Positions 21,943-27,263 of a stretch of DNA of 27,263 nucleotides are shown here, in pieces. The DNA lies in the NCBI GenBank assembly GCA_964520585.1, contig CAZFOO010000051.1, forward strand, positions 1 to 27,263, given 5' to 3'. Below the pieces are notes generated by a model. The model saw nothing but the letters and a program-made list of their open reading frames with translations. It was not told the origin of the DNA and did no database searches. The DNA is from PXAP01 sp964520585. Its GTDB lineage: Bacteria > Bacteroidota > Bacteroidia > Bacteroidales > PUMT01. The position numbers and the translations under genes are program-made. Numbering within the stretch: the first letter of the stretch is position 1; each line of letters starts with the position of its first letter.

Positions 21943-23427
21943 ATGTTCTCCTGGATAATAGAACCAGCAATCAGCCTGAGCCTGTTTTATCTGGCATATG
22001 CACTTTTTCTCCGCAATGTTGCTTTTTTCCATGCCAACAGGTTATTTCTGCTAACAGCAATAATATTCTCATTTTTTCTTCCACATATTAGCTTAAGCCC
22101 GCCGGTACCATCTATGAGCTATTATAACTTAATACCTGAAGTTACGGTTACCGGAACACCAGGTACTCATTCGCAATACAACACTGAGAGCTGGTGGAAT
22201 CTCAGCAATATTCTTATGACCATTTATATCTGTATTGCGGTTTTACTTGTAATCAGGCTTATTATTCGTCTTGTATATTTATTCAGACTGGTTTCAATGA
22301 GTAAAACCAGGAAAATAAATGGTTCATATATAGTATCACTTGAATCCGGACAGCCTCCTTTTTCCTTTCTCAATTATATATTCATTAATGAAGACCAATA
22401 CACGGAAGAGGAAAAACAGAAAATAATTGAACATGAACAGGCTCATATCAACCAGTATCATACTTTGGACCTGTTGCTACTTGAAGTATTGACTATAATA
22501 CAGTGGTTCAATCCGGTTTCATGGCTATACAGAAAGTCATTGCTGGAAATCCATGAATATATTGCAGATAAGGAAGTAATTGAAAAAGGAACAAGCATTC
22601 CGTTTTACCAGTCACTTCTTTTAGATCTGCAATTCGGAAAAGACTTTTTCGCACCTGCCAATAACTTCAGTAAGTCGCTGACTGTGAGCAGGATCAAAAT
22701 GATGACAACAATTAAACCACCAGCATGGAAAGGTTTGCGGTTTTTTATCCTGCTTCCGGCTATCACTATGCTGGTATTTATGTGTACAAGGGCCGAGGAA
22801 GAAATACTGCCGCTAAGTGATGATCCGGTAACCGTCATAAATCCTCAAGTCCGGTCAATTATCCCTGTTCAGGATTCCATAAATGAAGAAAACTCCGCTT
22901 CAGAAAATCTATCTCCTGATCCGGCACCGGATGCTAATGCCGTAGATGCAATAAATGACAAATCTCTCGCCACTGCAGATAATGAAGCTCCGCAGCATCT
23001 TCCACCATCTTCAACAGACCTGAAATCAGATCCTGATCCCGAAAGTCCGGGTTCCGGCAGCAACGAAGTATTTTTCATAGTTGAAGAAATGCCCGGTTTT
23101 CGGGGAGGAGGTCAGGACAGATTCAGGAGGTATATTGCTGAAAATCTGCGTTATCCTCAGATTGCAGCAGAAAACGGCATTGAAGGCAGAGTCTTTGTCC
23201 AGTTCATTGTTAAGGCAGATGGTACTGTGAATGATGCAAATATTGTCCGGGGTGTTGATTCCTCTCTGGACAAAGAGGCACTGCGGGTTATAATGTCTTC
23301 TCCGCCATGGACACCGGGTAAGCAAAGAGGCCGGGCAGTTGATGTTGCATTCACCTTCCCGATTAATTTTGTGCTACAACAGAACCCGGAAAGTGAAGAA
23401 TTAGCCGATTTAAAACCTTCGTATTAA
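21943..23427 (+). CDS. BlaR1-type M56 sensor protease with TonB C-terminal domain
   Basis: A 494-aa membrane protein. Helices lie at about 5-22, 34-50 and 89-112, followed by an M56 zinc-protease domain with HEQAH (H164, E165, H168) and the downstream HEYIADKEV (E205), then another helix (about 266-281). A long acidic, Pro- and Ser-rich linker (about 282-375) leads to a TonB C-terminal domain (about 385-485; YPQIAAENGIEGRVFVQFIV, PPWTPGKQRGRAVDV). The penicillin-binding sensor domain of classical BlaR1 is absent and replaced by TonB. The M56-TonB fusion is frequent in Bacteroidota. It should sense an envelope signal and inactivate the adjacent BlaI. Confidence 0.9.
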   Translation: MFSWIIEPAISLSLFYLAYALFLRNVAFFHANRLFLLTAIIFSFFLPHISLSPPVPSMSYYNLIPEVTVTGTPGTHSQYNTESWWNLSNILMTIYICIAVLLVIRLIIRLVYLFRLVSMSKTRKINGSYIVSLESGQPPFSFLNYIFINEDQYTEEEKQKIIEHEQAHINQYHTLDLLLLEVLTIIQWFNPVSWLYRKSLLEIHEYIADKEVIEKGTSIPFYQSLLLDLQFGKDFFAPANNFSKSLTVSRIKMMTTIKPPAWKGLRFFILLPAITMLVFMCTRAEEEILPLSDDPVTVINPQVRSIIPVQDSINEENSASENLSPDPAPDANAVDAINDKSLATADNEAPQHLPPSSTDLKSDPDPESPGSGSNEVFFIVEEMPGFRGGGQDRFRRYIAENLRYPQIAAENGIEGRVFVQFIVKADGTVNDANIVRGVDSSLDKEALRVIMSSPPWTPGKQRGRAVDVAFTFPINFVLQQNPESEELADLKPSY

Positions 23428-23456
23428 CAGGAAAATAAATTGCATTATATTTTGAT

Positions 23457-23491
23457 AAAATCTGCAAAAAATGCCTTGCAGATTTTTTTTT
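23457..23491 (+). terminator. intrinsic terminator after blaR1
   Basis: AAAATCTGCAA (23457-23467) pairs perfectly with TTGCAGATTTT (23476-23486) around an 8-base loop, and the T-run continues to 23491. It ends the blaI-blaR1 transcript 30 nt after the stop codon. Confidence 0.82.
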
Positions 23492-23570
23492 AGTAGATAA
23501 TTGCATAATTTTCCGCTATGTAAAAATCAAGGTAACCGGAATCTATACTAAACCTATAAAAAACAATCCA

Positions 23571-23873
23571 TTGCTCGAAAAATTTGCTAGCTGGCTGGAA
23601 TCTGTTGCGCAACCCTGCTTTTATTATGCCCTTTTTGGCATAGAATGCCCTGGATGCGGTATGCAAAGATCATTCATTGAATTGCTCAAAGGTAATATAT
23701 ATGAATCCCTGGTTCTCTACCCTGCCCTGCTTCCAAGTATATTACTGGTGTTTATATTATTGTTGCATTTAATTTTCAAATTACAAAAGGGGGCACTTTT
23801 ACTGAAATTTTTATTCATAGTAAATGCCCTTATAATTTCTTTGCATTATATTTATAAAATATTAACCCACTAA
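23571..23873 (+). CDS. DUF2752 membrane protein
   Basis: A 100-aa protein with the DUF2752 signature GIECPGCGMQRSF (about 23-35) followed by LLKGNIYESLVLYP and two hydrophobic helices (about 52-69 and 78-96). No in-frame ATG precedes the family core, so a TTG at 23571 is the likely start; this weakens the exact 5' end. The function of the family is unknown; the CPGC motif could bind metal. It lies 11 nt before the CCC-motif membrane protein gene, an association I recall as common in Bacteroidota. Confidence 0.75.
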   Translation: MLEKFASWLESVAQPCFYYALFGIECPGCGMQRSFIELLKGNIYESLVLYPALLPSILLVFILLLHLIFKLQKGALLLKFLFIVNALIISLHYIYKILTH

Positions 23874-23884
23874 CATTATTAATC

Positions 23885-24271
23885 ATGAGTGAAACAATCC
23901 AACCTGCAGGAGAAACCCAGAGCAATAATGAAGCCCTGGTAAAAGAATCATTACCAAACTCAACAGCTGTTCTTGTAATGGGAATTATGTCCATAATTTT
24001 TTGCTGGTGCTGGGGGTTTATAGGACTTATTCTGGGAATAATCGGTCTTATCCTGGGCATTAAATCCAAAAAGATTTACAAAGAAGACCCGGATCGTTAT
24101 TCGCTCTCTTCTTATAAAAACCTTAATGCCGGTTATATCTGCTCACTGATCGGAACAATATTATCGGGTTTGTTTGTACTGACACTTTTAGTATCGGTTA
24201 TATTCGGACTTGCAATAGGATCAAACGTTTTAGAGTTCCTCCCCTGGGATGATATCCTGAATAATTATTAA
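23885..24271 (+). CDS. CCC-motif/DUF4190-like small membrane protein
   Basis: A 128-aa protein. A polar, Gln/Asn/Glu-rich N-terminus (1-26) is followed by a first hydrophobic hairpin with FCWCWGFIGLILGIIGLILG (about 39-58), a basic loop (KSKKIYKEDPDRY) and a second membrane segment (about 84-112). The Gly-rich repeat of ILGIIGLILGI is typical of this family, whose function is unknown. It follows the DUF2752 gene closely and precedes the acyl-CoA reductase gene by 38 nt. It may be part of one transcript with its neighbours. No catalytic motif is seen. Confidence 0.75.
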   Translation: MSETIQPAGETQSNNEALVKESLPNSTAVLVMGIMSIIFCWCWGFIGLILGIIGLILGIKSKKIYKEDPDRYSLSSYKNLNAGYICSLIGTILSGLFVLTLLVSVIFGLAIGSNVLEFLPWDDILNNY

Positions 24272-24309
24272 TCCAGATATAAACTTACTTACCAGGTACT
24301 GATTTGAAT

Positions 24310-25389
24310 ATGACACTGAAGGATAGAATAAATACATTTGAAAAACTTGGACTGTTTCTGGAACAATTCAGTAAGCCGGGAAAAAATAACAGTCCCGTGA
24401 TGCAGTGGCTGGAGGAATTAAACGAAAAATTCTTCCGGCAACTGGAATCGCTGATACAGAACGAACACATCAGTAATCCCTGGTTTACAGAAGATAATCT
24501 TCGTATGGCCCTGGGCAGTACGGCCAGGTCACTAAAAACAGAAAATATTGTTTCCTGGCTTAGCTGTTACAGGATACCGGACAGGCCACAGGAAGAGAAA
24601 ACCGTTGCAGTGGTAATGGCCGGAAACATACCTCTGGCAGGGTTTCATGATATGCTTTGTGTACTTATATCTGGTCATAATCTGTTAGCCAGACTCTCGG
24701 TCAAAGATGAAAATCTTCCTCAGATATTTGCAGAAATAATCTGCTTTCTGGATAGCCGGTTTGAGAGTAAAATAACATTTAAAAAAAGCAGATTAAATGA
24801 TTTTAATGCAGTCATAGCCACGGGTAGTAATAATACTTCAAGGTATTTCGAATATTATTTCGGGAAATACCCGAATATTATCAGGAAAAACCGGAATTCA
24901 GCGGCTATACTGGACGGTTCTGAAACAGACGGTGAACTAAAAAGCTTATCTGATGATGTTTTCAGATATTTCGGACTGGGATGCCGAAGCGTTTCTAAAT
25001 TAATTGTGCCGCACGATTATGACTTTAAGCGCTTAACAGAGGCTTTTTCATATTACAGATTTCTGGCAGATCACAATAATTGGGCAAATAATTATGAGTA
25101 TCAACGGGCTATTCACCTGATCGACCAGATACCGCATATCGATACCGGTTTTTTCCTTTTGAGAGAAAATAGTTCACCGGCATCGCCAATATCTGTCATT
25201 AACTATGAAAGAGTAACCGGCTCAGATGATGCACTGGATGTAATTAACAGGGACGCGCAATTACTGCAGTGCGTTGTCGGGAAACCCGGATTATCAGCAA
25301 AACTTACTCCCTTTGGAAACGCTCAGGAACCGGACCTGCGGGACTATGCCGATAATGTTGACACAATAGAGTTTTTATTAAACATATAA
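24310..25389 (+). CDS. LuxC-like acyl-CoA reductase
   Basis: A 359-aa protein from the ATG at 24310; an in-frame TTG six bases earlier is a weaker choice. It matches the LuxC/acyl-CoA reductase family (aldehyde dehydrogenase-like): VVMAGNIPLAGFHDML (about 102-117), a GSNNTSRYFEYYFGKYPNIIRKNRNSAA segment, and FGLGCRSVSK with the candidate catalytic Cys near 225. The family reduces fatty acyl-CoA or acyl groups to aldehydes with NADPH. No luxAB, luxD or luxE lies nearby, so bioluminescence is not implied. Orphan copies are common in Bacteroidota, with a role suspected in lipid or flexirubin-type pathways but not proven. It is closely followed by the 147-aa gene (5 nt). Confidence 0.85.
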   Translation: MTLKDRINTFEKLGLFLEQFSKPGKNNSPVMQWLEELNEKFFRQLESLIQNEHISNPWFTEDNLRMALGSTARSLKTENIVSWLSCYRIPDRPQEEKTVAVVMAGNIPLAGFHDMLCVLISGHNLLARLSVKDENLPQIFAEIICFLDSRFESKITFKKSRLNDFNAVIATGSNNTSRYFEYYFGKYPNIIRKNRNSAAILDGSETDGELKSLSDDVFRYFGLGCRSVSKLIVPHDYDFKRLTEAFSYYRFLADHNNWANNYEYQRAIHLIDQIPHIDTGFFLLRENSSPASPISVINYERVTGSDDALDVINRDAQLLQCVVGKPGLSAKLTPFGNAQEPDLRDYADNVDTIEFLLNI

Positions 25390-25394
25390 CATAT

Positions 25395-25838
25395 ATGGTA
25401 TTTGGATTCAGACTTGTTGGCGCCGGAGAAAAACCATTCTACAGGTATTTTGAGGTAAAGGAGGATCAGACATTTTTTGACTTTCATACTTCGATACAGC
25501 AGGAACTGGGATATGATAAAAACCAGCTTGCATCCTTTTTTCTCGCAAACAATAACTGGGAAAAAGGCCTTGAAATAAACTTGTTCGACATGACGGAGGA
25601 TACATTTACTCCTGTTATAATTATGGACAGGACGCAGCTGCGTGAATTAATAACCGAGGAGAAACAGCGCCTTTTATATGTTTTTGACTTCTTTTCTGAA
25701 AGGGCATTTTTCATCGAGCTTGTCTCTATAACCCACTCTGAAGAAAATATTACCTATCCCCGGTGCATTTCAGGAAAAGGCACCCCTCCGGAACAAATTA
25801 TTATAGAAGATCCGGGCAGTACAGAAAGCAGACTGTAA
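25395..25838 (+). CDS. plasmid pRiA4b ORF-3-like protein
   Basis: A 147-aa soluble protein. The N-terminal part (FRLVGAGEKPFYRYFEVKEDQTFFDFHTSIQQELGYD..., 4-42) and the later LLYVFDFFSERAFFIELVSI (about 93-112) match the pRiA4b ORF-3 family (also annotated as the IS1096 passenger TnpR-like family). These share a small alpha-beta fold of unknown function. Despite the family name, no mobile-element features surround it. It starts 5 nt after the acyl-CoA reductase gene, suggesting translational coupling, and the miaA gene follows 68-83 nt later. Confidence 0.75.
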   Translation: MVFGFRLVGAGEKPFYRYFEVKEDQTFFDFHTSIQQELGYDKNQLASFFLANNNWEKGLEINLFDMTEDTFTPVIIMDRTQLRELITEEKQRLLYVFDFFSERAFFIELVSITHSEENITYPRCISGKGTPPEQIIIEDPGSTESRL

Positions 25839-25921
25839 TGCATATACCAACACAGGACACAACTTCAGTATATCATTTCCGGAGTGCATCCTGAAGCCAG
25901 TAGCAAATGAAGCCGGACAGC

Positions 25922-26830
25922 ATGAAACATTTTCTAGTTATAATTACAGGGCCTACCGGTGTCGGCAAAACAGAAGTTTGCACGAATCTTGCTAATGCAT
26001 ATGAAGCACCGGTGATCTCAGCAGATTCCCGTCAGATGTACACCGAAATGAAAACCGGTACTGCTGTCCCGTCTCCCGGTCAGCTGAAAAGAGTAAAGCA
26101 TTATTTCATTGGCAACCTATCCATTCATGATTATTATAATGCCAGCATGTTCGAGATGGAATGTCTTGAACTACTGGATAACCTTTTTAAAAAAAATAAG
26201 CTGGTTTTCATGGCAGGAGGATCCGGTTTGTATATCGATGCCGTATGCCATGGAATTGACGATCTACCTGCTGTTGACCCCATATTAAGAAAGGATCTTG
26301 CAGCCAGGTACCGGTCCGAAGGAATAGGCTGGCTGAGGCAAAAGCTAAAAGAACTTGATCCGGATCATTACCAGGTAGTGGATCTGAATAACCCTAACCG
26401 GATGCTAAAAGCCATTGAAATAAGCACCATGACTGGCAGACCATATTCTTCTTTCCTTACCGGGGATTTAAAAAAGAGGAGTTTCGGAATAGTTAAAATC
26501 GGGCTGAATCTTGAAAGACAGGAATTGTATGACAAAATAAATGCCAGAGTAGATGAAATGATCGCCGGGGACTTGCTTGAGGAGGCTCAGCGCCTTTTCC
26601 CTTTCAGGCACCTTAATGCGTTAAACACCGTTGGCTACAGGGAGTTATTCGAATATATGGACGGAAAAGTCAGTCTTGATAAAGCCATTGAATTAATAAA
26701 ACGCAACAGTCGCCGTTACGCAAAAAGACAACTTACCTGGCTTGCGAGGGATAATGAAATAAAATGGTTTCATCCGGCAGATTACAGTAAAATTTTCGAT
26801 TTTATCAGAAAGCAGACCGGTACAGAATAG
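25922..26830 (+). CDS. miaA: tRNA dimethylallyltransferase MiaA
   Basis: A 302-aa enzyme if it starts at 25922 (MKHFLVIITG); an in-frame ATG at 25907 would add five residues that family members lack. It transfers a dimethylallyl group from DMAPP to adenosine-37 of tRNAs that read U-starting codons. Visible motifs are the P-loop GPTGVGKT (10-17), ISADSRQMY with the conserved Asp, AGGSGLYIDA, NPNRMLKAIEI and KRNSRRYAKRQLTW near the C-terminus. Length is standard. It ends the plus-strand gene run; no clear terminator follows. Confidence 0.96.
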   Translation: MKHFLVIITGPTGVGKTEVCTNLANAYEAPVISADSRQMYTEMKTGTAVPSPGQLKRVKHYFIGNLSIHDYYNASMFEMECLELLDNLFKKNKLVFMAGGSGLYIDAVCHGIDDLPAVDPILRKDLAARYRSEGIGWLRQKLKELDPDHYQVVDLNNPNRMLKAIEISTMTGRPYSSFLTGDLKKRSFGIVKIGLNLERQELYDKINARVDEMIAGDLLEEAQRLFPFRHLNALNTVGYRELFEYMDGKVSLDKAIELIKRNSRRYAKRQLTWLARDNEIKWFHPADYSKIFDFIRKQTGTE

Positions 26831-27263
26831 AAATTATGGCACAAAAGGGCACCTTAATAAGAACATTACCACCACAAATAAATTGGGTAAAAATCCTCCG
26901 CGGAATTAAACACAACAAGGGATGCGGGTTTTTAAGGCAAACTAAAAGTGGTGTTTTTTAAGATAAAAAGAGATGGATAAAACAATCGAAAATGGCCATT
27001 TTATAATAAGGGTTTACGGTATTTTAATTAATTATAACAAAGAAGTATTATTAAGTGATGAATACCGGTTTGATATGCCAATGACCAAATTTACGTGAGG
27101 ATGTATGCACTTTGCTGATGGGCCTGATGACTGCCTTCGACGCGAAGCATTGTAGGAATTTGGTCAGCCGGCAGAAATAATTAGCCATTTCTATACTACA
27201 GGATTTTTTCAGAAAGAAATGTTTTTTGAAAACCATCAACTGATCAGAATATATTACAGAATA
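26831..27263. other. gene-free right end with a 10-bp inverted repeat
   Basis: No convincing coding frame is present. TGACCAAATT (27082-27091) is matched exactly by AATTTGGTCA (27157-27166). Inside lie weaker complementary pieces (ATGCACTTTGC near 27104 and GCGAAGCAT at 27142-27150). The 85-bp structure could be a folded RNA, a small non-autonomous element or a decayed gene. A minus-strand frame of 62 codons covers it but resembles no protein I recognise. Confidence 0.4.

Noticed and set aside
24310..25389. Bioluminescence (lux) locus
   Set aside because: Only a LuxC-like reductase is present; no luciferase, LuxD or LuxE genes accompany it.
25395..25838. Mobile-element passenger gene
   Set aside because: The family name comes from a plasmid/IS1096 context, but no transposase, terminal repeats or target duplications are visible here.
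27051..27239. 62-codon minus-strand frame at the right end
   Set aside because: Covers an inverted repeat and matches no known protein; coding not supported.
1..27263. CRISPR array, tRNA or rRNA genes
   Set aside because: No regular repeat-spacer pattern, cloverleaf-like segment or rRNA signature was recognised on either strand by eye.

Overview
The window looks like a chromosomal segment of an anaerobic, fermentative member of the Bacteroidota. The DNA is AT-rich. Genes lack Shine-Dalgarno sequences, and several promoters fit the Bacteroidota pattern TTTG/TTG-N19-TAnnTTTG. The gene content fits too: a DUF1987/SiaC-like protein, an orphan MacB-type permease, a BlaI/BlaR1-TonB pair, a CCC-motif membrane protein, a LuxC-like acyl-CoA reductase and paired periplasmic amidohydrolases. 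No rRNA, tRNA, CRISPR array, transposase or phage gene was recognised.

Left region (1-11933): a hydrogen-metabolism island built around a divergent intergenic region (7777-8571). Leftward runs hydC-hydB-hydA, encoding a complete trimeric, NAD(H)- and ferredoxin-linked [FeFe] hydrogenase of the electron-bifurcating type. It is followed without real gaps by an [FeFe]-hydrogenase-like sensor fused to a histidine kinase, a stand-alone receiver protein and a receiver-histidine kinase hybrid. Another gene starts at the window edge. Rightward runs a small thioredoxin-like [2Fe-2S] ferredoxin, a second [FeFe]-hydrogenase-like sensor carrying a PAS domain, and a SpoIIE/PP2C-type phosphatase. One catalytic hydrogenase is thus flanked by two hydrogenase-derived sensors with different outputs, kinase and phosphatase. 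Both sensors have altered H-cluster motifs, and the phosphatase-linked one has lost a cubane ligand. The intergenic DNA holds several dyads, two of them resembling Rex (NADH/NAD+ repressor) boxes. A 50-bp leader containing another dyad is duplicated in front of hydC and in front of the gene leaving the window at the left.

Middle region (11997-21073): a short-chain dehydrogenase and two secreted amidohydrolase-family proteins lie on the minus strand. They are followed by a 1.07-kb spacer holding a 41-aa lipoprotein gene and the gapA promoter, then gapA (glycolytic GAPDH) with a strong bidirectional terminator. A minus-strand pair follows: an ABC-transporter permease and a SiaC-like phosphoprotein.

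Right region (21554-26830): plus-strand genes for a BlaI-type repressor, a BlaR1-type M56 sensor protease with a TonB C-terminus, a DUF2752 protein, a CCC-motif membrane protein, a LuxC-like acyl-CoA reductase, a pRiA4b ORF-3-like protein and MiaA. The last 430 bases hold no convincing gene but do hold a long inverted repeat. A 40-bp dispersed repeat plus a 12-bp companion motif occur in both the hydrogenase spacer and the spacer before blaI.
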